The translations under genes were made by a program, and so were the position numbers. The notes under the pieces are model-generated. The model was given only the letters and a program-made list of their open reading frames with translations, was not told the origin of the DNA and made no database searches. 64,000 bases of DNA from Pseudomonas putida (GTDB lineage: Bacteria > Pseudomonadota > Gammaproteobacteria > Pseudomonadales > Pseudomonadaceae). Location: positions 241,881-305,880 of the forward strand of contig NZ_BSKJ01000002.1 of assembly GCF_030159595.1 (NCBI RefSeq), written 5' to 3'. This document shows positions 19,500-27,996 of this stretch, one piece after another. Every line of letters begins with the position of its first letter. The stretch's first letter is position 1.

Positions 19500-20042
19500 T
19501 CACACCTTGATGAAGTGCTCACGGTAGTGGCGCAGTTCGGCGATCGATTCGCGAATGTCGTCCAGCGCCAGGTGGGTATTGCCCTTCTTGAAGCTGTCAC
19601 GTACGTCTGGTGCCCAGCGCGCGGCCAGCTCCTTCAGGGTAGAGACATCCAGGTTGCGGTAGTGGAAGTAATTTTCCAGGTTGCGCATGTGGCGGTAAAG
19701 GAAGCGGCGGTCTTGGCAGATGCTGTTGCCGCAGATAGGCGATTTGCCTTTCGGCACCCACTGCTCAAGGAAGGCGATGGTCTGCGCCTCGGCTTCGGCC
19801 ATGCTGACCTTGCTCTCGCGCACACGCTGGGTCAGGCCCGAAGCGCCATGGGTGCGAGTGTTCCACTCATCCATGCGCGCCAGCACTTCGTCACTGTGGT
19901 GGATGGCGATCACCGGCCCTTCAGCCAGGGTGTTCAGCTCGCTGTCGGTGACGATGGTGGCCATCTCGATGATGACGTCGCTGTCCGGATCCAGGCCAGT
20001 CATTTCCAGGTCGATCCAGATCAGGTTCTGTGGGTTTTGCAT
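19500..20042 (-). CDS. orn: Oligoribonuclease
   Basis: 180-residue 3'-5' exonuclease of the DEDDh family. It degrades di- and short oligoribonucleotides, including pGpG from cyclic-di-GMP turnover. Catalytic residues are visible as [11 protein letters not shown] (Asp, Glu), SICQDRRF (Asp) and the C-terminal HLALDD (His, Asp). The start at 20042 has GGAG 7 nt upstream; two more upstream in-frame starts are worse. It is divergent from rsgA across 152 bp. Confidence 0.97.
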   Translation of the reverse strand: MQNPQNLIWIDLEMTGLDPDSDVIIEMATIVTDSELNTLAEGPVIAIHHSDEVLARMDEWNTRTHGASGLTQRVRESKVSMAEAEAQTIAFLEQWVPKGKSPICGNSICQDRRFLYRHMRNLENYFHYRNLDVSTLKELAARWAPDVRDSFKKGNTHLALDDIRESIAELRHYREHFIKV

Positions 20043-20194
20043 GCAGGGGCTCCTCATATAGGCCGTCATAGTAGCCTAGTGGTCAGGACACGCCCATTCA
20101 CCGCACAAAGGTAAGCGGAAAAGTCCAACGCCTGGCGTGCTAAACTGCCTGCCGTTTTCAATGCCCCACCCCGGGCCTCTCTCACGGTACCTTC

Positions 20195-21226
20195 ATGGCC
20201 AAACGCCAGCTCAATCGCCGCCAGAACTGGCGGATCGAAAAAATCCAGGGCGAGCGCGCCGCTCGCGCCGCCAAACGCGAGCAGCATGCACTGCAAGAAC
20301 TGGAGGGCGGTGACCTGGGGCCGGAGCAACTGGGCCTGGTAATCGCGCACTTTGGTGTGCAGGTAGAAGTTGAAGCCCAGGATGGCGAAGCCGCAGGCCA
20401 AGTGTTCCGCTGCCATTTGCGCGCCAACCTTCCGGCACTGGTCACTGGCGACCGCGTCGTGTGGCGTGCGGGTAACCAGGGCATTGGCGTGATCGTCGCG
20501 CAGATGCCGCGCAGCACCGAGCTGTGCCGGCCGAACAACCACGGCCAACTGAAGCCCGTGGCAGCCAACGTCGACCTGATCGTGATCGTGTTCGCCCCGG
20601 CCCCGGAGCCGCACCCGAACCTGATCGACCGTTACCTGGTAGCCGCCGAGCACGCGGGCCTGCGCCCACTGCTGCTGCTGAACAAGGCCGACCTGATCAA
20701 CGACGAGAATGGCCCCGGCCTGCATGCGCTGCTGGAGGTTTACCGCGAACTGGGCTACCCGCTGCTGGAAGTATCGGCACACCAGGGTGACGGCATGCAG
20801 CGCTTGCAGCAGCTGCTTGACGGCCACATCAGTGTGTTCGTCGGCCAGTCAGGGGTGGGCAAGTCGTCGCTGGTCAACAGCCTGCTGCCGGATGCCGGCA
20901 CCCGTGTCGGCGACCTGTCGGAATGGTCGGGCCAAGGCACCCACACCACCACCACGGCGCGGCTGTACCACTTCCCTAACGGCGGCGACCTGATCGACTC
21001 ACCGGGTATTCGTGAGTTCGGCCTGGGCCACGTCAGCCGCGACGATGTGGAAGATGGCTTCATCGAGTTCCGCGACCTGTTCGGCACCTGCCGCTTCCGC
21101 GACTGCAAGCATGACCGCGAACCGGGCTGCGCACTGCTCAAGGCGCTGGACGAGGGACGCATCAAGCCGCAGCGGATGAACAGCTATCGCTCGATCATCG
21201 CCAGCCTGACGGAAGACAGCTACTGA
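20195..21226 (+). CDS. rsgA: Small ribosomal subunit biogenesis GTPase RsgA
   Basis: 343-residue circularly permuted GTPase that checks maturation of the 30S decoding centre. A basic N-terminal tail (residues 1-30) precedes an OB fold. The G motifs are in permuted order: G4 LLNKADLI near 167, then G1 [10 protein letters not shown] near 217, then G3 DSPGI near 268. The C-terminal zinc finger [14 protein letters not shown] is intact. The upstream Shine-Dalgarno is weak, but the [10 protein letters not shown] start fits the family. It ends convergent with motB. Confidence 0.97.
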   Translation: MAKRQLNRRQNWRIEKIQGERAARAAKREQHALQELEGGDLGPEQLGLVIAHFGVQVEVEAQDGEAAGQVFRCHLRANLPALVTGDRVVWRAGNQGIGVIVAQMPRSTELCRPNNHGQLKPVAANVDLIVIVFAPAPEPHPNLIDRYLVAAEHAGLRPLLLLNKADLINDENGPGLHALLEVYRELGYPLLEVSAHQGDGMQRLQQLLDGHISVFVGQSGVGKSSLVNSLLPDAGTRVGDLSEWSGQGTHTTTTARLYHFPNGGDLIDSPGIREFGLGHVSRDDVEDGFIEFRDLFGTCRFRDCKHDREPGCALLKALDEGRIKPQRMNSYRSIIASLTEDSY

Positions 21227-21272
21227 GCTGAAGGCGCGGCCTAGTGCCGCGCCTGCAAGGACCGAGCAGGAT

Positions 21273-22325
21273 TTACTGCTCTTTGGCCTCGTCCATCTTC
21301 AACGTCCCGTCTTCGAAAATGTTCAGCTTCTGGCGCAGCTCACGCGGCTGCAGCGGCGCCTGCTCTGTATTTGTACCCGCCCCCGGAGCAGCAGGCGTAG
21401 CCGGCGCCGAAGCCCCTGGCGCAGCACCACTGGCTGGCGGTGCCGCTGGCTCGGCAGCTGGCGCTTGCGGCGCGCCTTGTTCGCCTTCGATGTTGCGCTG
21501 GGCCTTCTTGGTCAGCACGATGATGTCGATACGGCGGTTGACCGGGTTGAACGGGTCTTTGCGGTCGAACAGCGACGACGAGGCGTAGCCCACCACACGC
21601 GCCACCTGGCCGTCCGGGTAGCCACCAGCCACAAGCGCACGCCGCGCGGCGTTGGCGCGGTTGGCCGACAGCTCCCAGTTACCGAACTCACCGCTGCCAG
21701 CATAAGGCTTGGCATCGGTGTGGCCACTGATGCTGACCTTGTTCGGCACCGCCTTGATGGTGTCGGCCATGGCCAACAGGATGTCTTCGAAGTACGGCTG
21801 CAGGCGTGCACTGCCGATGTCGAACATCGGCCGGTTTTCGGCATCCATGATCTGGATGCGCAGGCCGTCCTGGGTGATCTCGAACAGGATCTGGTCCTTG
21901 AACTTCTGCAGTTGCGGGTTCTCTTCCACTTTGTTCTGCAGTTCTTGCAACAGCAGTTCCAGACGTTCGCGCTCAACCTGCTCGGCCATGGTCTCGACCT
22001 GGTCCTTGCTCAGCTGGGTCGTGGTCTCGGGCATCGGCTCGGACTTGACTTCCGGGTTGATGGTTTTTTCCGGCGCCAGTTCAGGCGAACCACCCAAGTC
22101 GATGACATAGGGCGTGCCGCTCTCCGAAAAGCCGATCGGGTCCTTGAAGTAGCCGGCAATGGCGATCTTCTGCTCCGGCGTGGCCGTGGACATCAACCAC
22201 AGCACAAGGAAGAACGCCATCATTGCCGTAGCAAAGTCGGCAAAGGCGATTTTCCAGGCGCCACCGTGGTGGCCGCCGCCAAAGCGCTTGACGCGCTTGA
22301 CGATGATGGGCTGATTGTTCTCCAT
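21273..22325 (-). CDS. motB: Flagellar stator protein MotB
   Basis: 350-residue stator subunit. It has a short basic cytoplasmic start, one membrane helix (about residues 25-47) carrying Asp30, the proton-accepting residue equivalent to E. coli Asp32, then a plug/linker region and a C-terminal OmpA-like peptidoglycan-binding domain (about 150-275) with SGHTDAKPY and NWELSANRANAARRALV. The tail after 285 is Ala/Pro/Gly-rich low complexity. It is 3 nt after motA. With MotA it forms the proton channel that drives or holds flagellar rotation. Confidence 0.97.
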   Translation of the reverse strand: MENNQPIIVKRVKRFGGGHHGGAWKIAFADFATAMMAFFLVLWLMSTATPEQKIAIAGYFKDPIGFSESGTPYVIDLGGSPELAPEKTINPEVKSEPMPETTTQLSKDQVETMAEQVERERLELLLQELQNKVEENPQLQKFKDQILFEITQDGLRIQIMDAENRPMFDIGSARLQPYFEDILLAMADTIKAVPNKVSISGHTDAKPYAGSGEFGNWELSANRANAARRALVAGGYPDGQVARVVGYASSSLFDRKDPFNPVNRRIDIIVLTKKAQRNIEGEQGAPQAPAAEPAAPPASGAAPGASAPATPAAPGAGTNTEQAPLQPRELRQKLNIFEDGTLKMDEAKEQ

Positions 22326-22328
22326 GAC

Positions 22329-23180
22329 TCAGCGACCGCGAACCGCTTGTTCCAGCTCGGAGAAGCTTGGGCGGTGCTTGGGGTACAGCACCTTGCGCCC
22401 GAACTCGACCGCCAGCGAAGGTGGCATGCCCGAGGCCGAGGCAACCAGCGAAGCCTTGATCGATTCGTAGAGGTTCAGTTCTTCCTTGGCATCGTGCTCC
22501 AGGCACTTGGCCAACGGGCCGAAGAAGCCGTACGCCGCCAGAATACCGAAGAAGGTACCGACCAGCGCCGCACCTACGTGCATGCCGATGGCCGCCTGGT
22601 CGCCCTCGCCCAGCGAGGCCATGGTCACCACGATACCCAGAACGGCTGCGACGATACCGAAGCCTGGCATGCCGTCGGCGATACCGGTCACCGCATGGGA
22701 CGGGTGCTCCAGCTCTTCCTTCATGCTCAGTAGCTCCATGTCGAACAGGCCCTCAAGCTCGTGCGGGGCCATGTTGCCAGTGGACATGATGCGCAGGTAG
22801 TCACAGACGAACGCGGTCATGCGCTCATCGGCCAGCACCGTCGGGTACTTGGCGAAGATCGGGCTGGCGGCGGCGTCCTCGATGTCGGCTTCGATGGCCA
22901 TCATGCCTTCGCGACGGCTCTTGTTGAGGATCTCGTACACCAGGCCCAGTACCTCCAGGTAGTAGGCATGGGTGAAGCGCGAGCCGAACATCTTCATCGA
23001 CTTCTTGATGACGTGCATGGTCATGTAGCCAGGGTTGGCCTGCAGGAATGCACCCAAGGCCGCACCACCAATGATCAGTACTTCGAACGGCTGGATCAGC
23101 GCCGCGATCTTGCCGTGGGAGAGCACGTACCCGCCGAGCACGCTCGCGAATACGACGATGATGCCGATAATTTTAGCCAT
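22329..23180 (-). CDS. motA: Flagellar stator protein MotA
   Basis: 283-residue inner-membrane protein with four helices and a large cytoplasmic loop between helices 2 and 3, whose charged residues contact FliG. It starts MAKIIGIIVVFASVLGGYVL; the last pair of helices includes MPGFGIVAAVLGIVVTMASL and VGTFFGILAAYGFFGPLA, the conserved MotA signature. Upstream lies a sigma-28-type promoter, so expression should follow the late flagellar class. The HDOD gene diverges from it. Confidence 0.97.
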   Translation of the reverse strand: MAKIIGIIVVFASVLGGYVLSHGKIAALIQPFEVLIIGGAALGAFLQANPGYMTMHVIKKSMKMFGSRFTHAYYLEVLGLVYEILNKSRREGMMAIEADIEDAAASPIFAKYPTVLADERMTAFVCDYLRIMSTGNMAPHELEGLFDMELLSMKEELEHPSHAVTGIADGMPGFGIVAAVLGIVVTMASLGEGDQAAIGMHVGAALVGTFFGILAAYGFFGPLAKCLEHDAKEELNLYESIKASLVASASGMPPSLAVEFGRKVLYPKHRPSFSELEQAVRGR

Positions 23181-23244
23181 AGGTTCAAAGCACTTGCTGT
23201 CGTGGTCAGGGGAAGAGACGGGAGCTTTAAAACTCTTCTTCTAC

Positions 23245-23271
23245 TTATCGGCAGAACTGCGCCAGACTATA
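23245..23271 (-). promoter_or_regulatory. Sigma-28 (FliA) promoter of motAB
   Basis: On the minus strand TATA (23271-23268) is followed after exactly 15 bp by GCCGATAA (23252-23245). The flagellar sigma factor consensus is TAAA-N15-GCCGATAA, so the -10 is a perfect 8/8 and the -35 matches 3/4. It would give an leader of roughly 55-60 nt before the motA ATG. Confidence 0.82.
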
Positions 23272-23310
23272 GCCACTCAATGCGAAAAGCCAGTTCGGAC
23301 TGATGTCAAA

Positions 23311-24846
23311 ATGCCAATTGAAACCAAGGTGCCCGCTCAGGCCCCGCGTACGCTAGAGGCCTGGGTAAAGCTGCTCGAGAGCGTTCGCATCCCCGTGCCG
23401 AAGCACAGCTACGACCGGGTCATGGCCGCCATTAACGATAGCCGCCGCTCGCTGCGCGATATCGCCGAACTGATGCAGGATAGCCCAGCACTGGTGCTGT
23501 CGGTGATGCGCGAAGCCAATCACCCTACCAATGCCAGCCAGGCCGAGCCTGCCGAAAGCCTGGAAGTCGCCCTTAACCGCCTGGGCCTGGAGCGCAGCGA
23601 ACAACTGCTCAAGCGCCTACCCTCGGTGCCAGTCGAAGATATCCCGCCAGTGCTCAGCCAGTTCCAGCTGATCAGCCAGCACGCCTCGCAGCAGGCCAGC
23701 GGCCTGTTCGCCAGCCGCCTGGCACGCCTGTGGCAGGAAATTCACTGGGGCAGCCTGCTGTTCCTGTCGCCACTGTGGCCACTGGCACTGGCCTACCCCA
23801 AACTGCTCGACACCTGGGAGTTGCGGGTTATCCACAAGGGCGAGGACGCCGCCCAGGTCGAGGAAGAACTGTTTGGCGTGCGCATCATGGCGCTGTGCCA
23901 GACCATGGCGGAGTATTGGCGCCTGCCGCAATGGGTAACCCAGGGTTACCGCCTGCTGCTGGAAGAGCGCGAACAACTGGCTCAAGTGCTGAGTATCGCT
24001 CGCGACGAGGACCTGCTCAGCCAGCAACACCGCCTGGATGCCGAGCCCGGCTTGCGCCGTTGGTTCAACCAGCCAGCCAACACCGTGCTGCTGGCCAACA
24101 ACCTGGCCCTGGCAGCACAGGTTGGCTGGGACAACCCTCACCTGCTGCGCTGGCAGTTGCTGACCGCGCTGTACCTGCAGACCTCGCTGGAAGACGTGCA
24201 GCAGCAAGTGCACCAGCAGGCTGCCGCCAGCGCCCGGCGCCATGCCCGGCATGCCTTGTTCCACCCGGCCGAAGCGCTGATCTGGCCATGGCACCAGCGC
24301 CGCCCGCACCCGGACATGCTGGCCCCGCCGCCACCCAGCAGCGACGAACTGGCGCGCTGGCGCAAGTTGTGCCAGGACCTTCTGGCCCAACCCAGCCCGT
24401 TTACCAACACCGTGCACCTTGCCACCCAGGCCCTCGAGGCACTGTTGGCCTGCGGTATGCAACGCATCATGCTGTTGAGCCTGGACAAGGCCAGCGACTA
24501 CCTGCGCGTACAGCAGATCGCCGGCCTGCCGAAAGAGGCCGGAGCGCTGGCCCTGCAGGTTTCGCAGAGCAAACTGCTGCAAAAACTGCTGTCCCAAGCC
24601 GGGCAGTTGCGCATCACCCCAGAAAACCACACCCAGTTCTCGGCGCTGTTACCCGCGCCCCTGCGTGCGCTGTTCCGCAGCGAGCATGTGCTGCTACGCT
24701 CGCTGGCGGTGAACGACCAGGTGCTGATGCTGATGGTGGCCGACCAAGGCTGCCGGCCGCTGGCCGATATCAGCGTGCAAGCCTTTGGCAAGACCGCACA
24801 ATGCACCGAGCGGGCGCTGTCGGTGTTTGCCAACCGCAAGGGCTGA
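23311..24846 (+). CDS. HDOD domain protein divergent from motAB
   Basis: 511-residue cytoplasmic protein. The N-terminal region (about 15-230) resembles an HDOD domain: a phosphodiesterase-like helical fold that keeps the scaffold but not the metal-binding HD pair. Visible are DIAELMQDSPALVLSVMREANHP, typical of the HDOD start, and VALNRLGLERSEQLL. The middle is helical and Gln/Arg-rich, with a Pro-rich break near 340. The C-terminal part (about 360-500) with LLACGMQRIMLLSLDK may be GAF-like. No signal peptide. The start lacks a strong Shine-Dalgarno. HDOD proteins often act in signalling or motility, and the position opposite motAB hints at that, but no specific role can be assigned. Confidence 0.75.
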   Translation: MPIETKVPAQAPRTLEAWVKLLESVRIPVPKHSYDRVMAAINDSRRSLRDIAELMQDSPALVLSVMREANHPTNASQAEPAESLEVALNRLGLERSEQLLKRLPSVPVEDIPPVLSQFQLISQHASQQASGLFASRLARLWQEIHWGSLLFLSPLWPLALAYPKLLDTWELRVIHKGEDAAQVEEELFGVRIMALCQTMAEYWRLPQWVTQGYRLLLEEREQLAQVLSIARDEDLLSQQHRLDAEPGLRRWFNQPANTVLLANNLALAAQVGWDNPHLLRWQLLTALYLQTSLEDVQQQVHQQAAASARRHARHALFHPAEALIWPWHQRRPHPDMLAPPPPSSDELARWRKLCQDLLAQPSPFTNTVHLATQALEALLACGMQRIMLLSLDKASDYLRVQQIAGLPKEAGALALQVSQSKLLQKLLSQAGQLRITPENHTQFSALLPAPLRALFRSEHVLLRSLAVNDQVLMLMVADQGCRPLADISVQAFGKTAQCTERALSVFANRKG

Positions 24847-24890
24847 GCCTTGCGCTACAATCGCCCCTCTTTCCACACTGGAGACCGTGG

Positions 24891-25700
24891 ATGACTGACT
24901 TTTCCGGCCTGCCCCTGGTGATCGAAGCTGCGGACCTGCTGCCACGCCTGGGTTCGCCACAGCTGATCCTGGTCGACCTGAGCAGCGCCAACCGCTACGT
25001 CAGCGGGCATATCCCCGGCGCGCGCTTTGTCGAAGGCAAGCGTACCCAGCTTGGCCAGCCTCCCGCGCCTGGCCTGCTGCCGGCCCTGGGCGAGCTGGAA
25101 AAACTGTTCAGCGAACTCGGCCACCGCGACGACGCCGTCTATGTGGTGTATGACGATGAAGGCGGCGGCTGGGCCGGGCGTTTCATCTGGCTGCTCGATG
25201 TGATCGGCCACAAGGGTTATCACTACCTCAATGGCGGCATCCAGGCCTGGCCGGCAGACAAGCTGACCACCGAAGTGCCCGCTGGCGGCAACAGCCAGGT
25301 GCATCTGCGTATCGATAACGCGCCCACGGCCACCCGAGAGTACCTGCAAAGCCGACTGGGCGCCGATGACCTGGTCATCTGGGACGCCCGCGGCCCGCAG
25401 GAATTCAGCGGCGAGAAGGTATTGGCAGCCAAGGGTGGCCACATCCCCGGTGCGATCAACTTCGAGTGGACCGCTGGCATGGACCTCAACGACCACTTGC
25501 GCATTCGCCATGACATCAAACAGGTCCTCGAGCAACTGGGCATCACCCCTGACAAGGAAGTGATCACCCACTGCCAGACCCACCGCCGCTCCGGCTTCAC
25601 TTATCTGGTGGCCAAGGCCCTCGGCTACCCACGCGTCAAGGCCTACGCCGGCTCGTGGAGCGAATGGGGCAACCACCCGGACACGCCTGTAGAAGTTTAA
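24891..25700 (+). CDS. rhdA: Thiosulfate:cyanide sulfurtransferase (rhodanese) RhdA
   Basis: 269-residue two-domain rhodanese that moves sulfane sulfur to cyanide or to other thiophiles. Only the C-terminal domain is catalytic: Cys228 sits in the loop CQTHRRS, close to the CQTHHRS loop known in Azotobacter RhdA and unlike the CGSGVT of mercaptopyruvate sulfurtransferases. The N-terminal domain keeps DLSSANRYVSGHIPGA but has no active Cys. The start at 24891 has GGAG 7 nt upstream. It is followed 9 nt later by psd, the same pair seen in P. aeruginosa. It may protect against self-made or environmental cyanide. Confidence 0.92.
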   Translation: MTDFSGLPLVIEAADLLPRLGSPQLILVDLSSANRYVSGHIPGARFVEGKRTQLGQPPAPGLLPALGELEKLFSELGHRDDAVYVVYDDEGGGWAGRFIWLLDVIGHKGYHYLNGGIQAWPADKLTTEVPAGGNSQVHLRIDNAPTATREYLQSRLGADDLVIWDARGPQEFSGEKVLAAKGGHIPGAINFEWTAGMDLNDHLRIRHDIKQVLEQLGITPDKEVITHCQTHRRSGFTYLVAKALGYPRVKAYAGSWSEWGNHPDTPVEV

Positions 25701-25709
25701 GGAACCTGC

Positions 25710-26573
25710 ATGAAATCCCGTTTGTTCATCATCAGCCAGTACCTGCTGCCGCACCACCTGCTGTCGCGGCTGGCCGGCTGTATCGCCGAGTGCCGCGCGC
25801 GCTGGTTCAAGAACGCCTTCACCGCCTGGTTCGCCAAGCGCTACCAGGTCAACATGTCCGAAGCCCTGGTCGAGGACTTGAGCGCCTACGAGCACTTCAA
25901 TGCGTTCTTCACGCGTGCCCTGAAGCCAGGTGCCCGCCCGCTGGACGAAACCCCGGGCGCCATCCTGTGCCCGGCCGACGGTGCAGTCAGCCAGCTTGGC
26001 CCGATCGAGCACGGCCGCATCTTCCAGGCCAAGGGCCACGGTTTCAGTGCGCAAGAGCTGCTGGGCGGTGATCCGGCCATGGCCGCGCCATTCATGGGCG
26101 GCGAGTTCGCCACCATCTACCTGTCGCCCAAGGACTACCACCGCGTGCACATGCCGCTGGCCGGCACCCTGCGCGAAATGGTCTATGTGCCGGGCCGCCT
26201 GTTCTCGGTCAACCAGACCACCGCAGAAAACGTTCCCGAGCTGTTTGCCCGCAACGAGCGCGTGGTCTGCCTGTTCGACACCGAACGCGGGCCAATGGCC
26301 GTGGTGCTGGTCGGCGCAATGATCGTCGCCTCGATCGAAACCGTATGGGCCGGGCTGGTGACGCCACCCAAGCGGGAGCTGAAAACGTTCCGTTACGACG
26401 AAGCCAGCCGCGCGCCGATCCACCTGGAGAAAGGGGCCGAACTGGGCCGCTTCAAGCTGGGCTCGACCGCCATCGTGCTGTTCGGGCCGGAGCAGGTGAA
26501 GTGGGCTGAAAACCTGGGCGCTGGTTCCGCAGTGCGCATGGGACAGCTGTTGGCAGAGCGTGCTCAGGCTTGA
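25710..26573 (+). CDS. psd: Phosphatidylserine decarboxylase proenzyme
   Basis: 287-residue membrane-associated proenzyme that makes phosphatidylethanolamine. It cleaves itself at the LGST motif, where Ser252 becomes the pyruvoyl cofactor of the small alpha chain; the large beta chain is residues 1-251. Conserved segments [23 protein letters not shown] and [13 protein letters not shown], with the catalytic His, are present. AAGGA lies 7 nt before the ATG. It ends at a shared bidirectional terminator facing serB. Confidence 0.97.
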   Translation: MKSRLFIISQYLLPHHLLSRLAGCIAECRARWFKNAFTAWFAKRYQVNMSEALVEDLSAYEHFNAFFTRALKPGARPLDETPGAILCPADGAVSQLGPIEHGRIFQAKGHGFSAQELLGGDPAMAAPFMGGEFATIYLSPKDYHRVHMPLAGTLREMVYVPGRLFSVNQTTAENVPELFARNERVVCLFDTERGPMAVVLVGAMIVASIETVWAGLVTPPKRELKTFRYDEASRAPIHLEKGAELGRFKLGSTAIVLFGPEQVKWAENLGAGSAVRMGQLLAERAQA

Positions 26574-26586
26574 TTCGAGCGGTATG

Positions 26587-26616
26587 AAAAAGGCCCTGCT
26601 CATGCAGGGCCTTTTT
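26587..26616. terminator. Bidirectional terminator between psd and serB
   Basis: AAAAAGGCCCTGC (26587-26599) and GCAGGGCCTTTTT (26604-26616) form a perfect 13-bp stem with a TCAT loop, giving a T tract on both strands for the two convergent genes. Confidence 0.95.
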
Positions 26617-26648
26617 ATTGGGGCCGCTTCGCAGCCCATGTTTTCAGG

Positions 26649-27863
26649 TCAGCCGCGGGCGTCGCGGTCGCGCAGGCCCAGCAGGTACAGCACGCCATCC
26701 AGCCCCAAGGTGGAAATGGCCTGCTTGGCCGACTGACGCACCAGCGGCTTGGCGCGGAACGCTACGCCCAGGCCGGCCAGCGACAGCATCGGCAAGTCGT
26801 TGGCGCCATCCCCCACGGCAATGGTCTGTTCCAGTTGCAAACCTTCCTCACTGGCCAGCTTTTGCAGCAGCTCGGCTTTGCGCTGAGCATCGACGATCGG
26901 CTCGACAGCCACGCCGGTCACCTTGCCATCGACCACTTCCAGCTCGTTGGCAAACACATAGTCGATGCCCAGGCGCGCCTGCACCTGGCGGGCAAAGTAG
27001 GTAAAGCCACCCGACAGGATCGCGGTCTTGTAGCCCAGGCGCTTGAGCTCGGCGAACAGGTTTTCGGCGCCTTCGGTCAGGCGCAGCGAGGCACCGATCT
27101 CGTCCAGCACGCCCACATCCAGGCCCTTGAGCAGCGCCATCCGCTCCTTGAAGCTGGCGCGGAAGTCCAGCTCGCCACGCATCGCGCGCTCGGTGATGGC
27201 CGCCACCTGCTCACCCACACCGGCCGCCTTGGCCAGTTCGTCGATGACTTCGGCTTCGATCAGCGTGGAGTCCATGTCGAACACCGCCAGGCGGCGATTG
27301 CGACGGAACAGGTCATCCGTCTGGAAGGCGATGTCGATGCTCAGCGCTTCAGCCAAAGCGAAGAAGTCAGCACGCAGGGCCTGGGCATCGCTCGGCACGC
27401 CGCGTACGGAAATCTCGATGGCCGCCTTGCCCTTGTCGGTTTCGGCATCCAGCGCTACCCGGGCCGACAGGCGCTCGATGCGCTCGATGGTCAGGCCGTA
27501 CTGGCTGATCACCGCACTCACACGCTGCAATTGCTCAGGGGTGATCTTGCGGCTGAGCAGGGTCACGATATGGCGCGCTTCACCCTGGCCGTCAGCCCAT
27601 TGCTGGTAGTCCGCCTCGGAAATCGGCGTGTAGCGGGCCTGCAAGTTCAACTCGTGAGCCTTGGCCTGCACACTTTGCAGCAGCGCGGTAGCCACTTCGT
27701 TGTCCGGGATGTCGACCAGAATACCGAACGACAAGGTGCCGTGCATGACCGCCAGGCCGATGTCGAGGATGTTCACACCGCCCTGCAGCAGGACGCCGGT
27801 GATAGCCGCAGTGAGACCGGGACGGTCCTCACCGGTGATGTTGATCAGGACGATTTCGCGCAC
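26649..27863 (-). CDS. serB: Phosphoserine phosphatase
   Basis: 404-residue HAD-family enzyme, the last step of L-serine synthesis. The N-terminal half is a tandem of ACT-like domains (about 1-85 and 95-175), longer than the E. coli enzyme (322 aa) but usual in pseudomonads. Catalytic motif I is FDMDSTLIEAE with nucleophile Asp196 and Asp198; motif II is ILSGGFTYFA and motif III/IV is AVGDGANDLPML. The start codon is GTG at 27863 with GGAG 6 nt upstream. It is divergent from the AhpA/YtjB-like gene, an arrangement also seen in E. coli (serB/ytjB). Confidence 0.96.
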   Translation of the reverse strand: MREIVLINITGEDRPGLTAAITGVLLQGGVNILDIGLAVMHGTLSFGILVDIPDNEVATALLQSVQAKAHELNLQARYTPISEADYQQWADGQGEARHIVTLLSRKITPEQLQRVSAVISQYGLTIERIERLSARVALDAETDKGKAAIEISVRGVPSDAQALRADFFALAEALSIDIAFQTDDLFRRNRRLAVFDMDSTLIEAEVIDELAKAAGVGEQVAAITERAMRGELDFRASFKERMALLKGLDVGVLDEIGASLRLTEGAENLFAELKRLGYKTAILSGGFTYFARQVQARLGIDYVFANELEVVDGKVTGVAVEPIVDAQRKAELLQKLASEEGLQLEQTIAVGDGANDLPMLSLAGLGVAFRAKPLVRQSAKQAISTLGLDGVLYLLGLRDRDARG

Positions 27864-27934
27864 TACCTGCTCCGACTTCGATGAAAAATGCGCATTCTAC
27901 CGATTTTCCATGACCATCGGGCACCGACGATACT

Positions 27935-27962
27935 TTGCCGACAAAACCCGGCTCGCTATACT
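27935..27962 (+). promoter_or_regulatory. Sigma-70 promoter of the AhpA/YtjB-like gene
   Basis: TTGCCG (27935-27940), a 16-bp spacer, then TATACT (27957-27962), 5/6 for the -10. The start of transcription would be near 27969, about 28 nt before the GTG. Confidence 0.6.
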
Positions 27963-27996
27963 CCCCCCACTTTCATGCCATTAAGAGCCGAGCTCA

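Noticed and set aside
21232..21254. Hairpin AGGCGCGGC/GCCGCGCCT after rsgA as an intrinsic terminator
   Set aside because: Strong 9-bp stem but no T-run on either strand; could be Rho-dependent, so not listed as a terminator.
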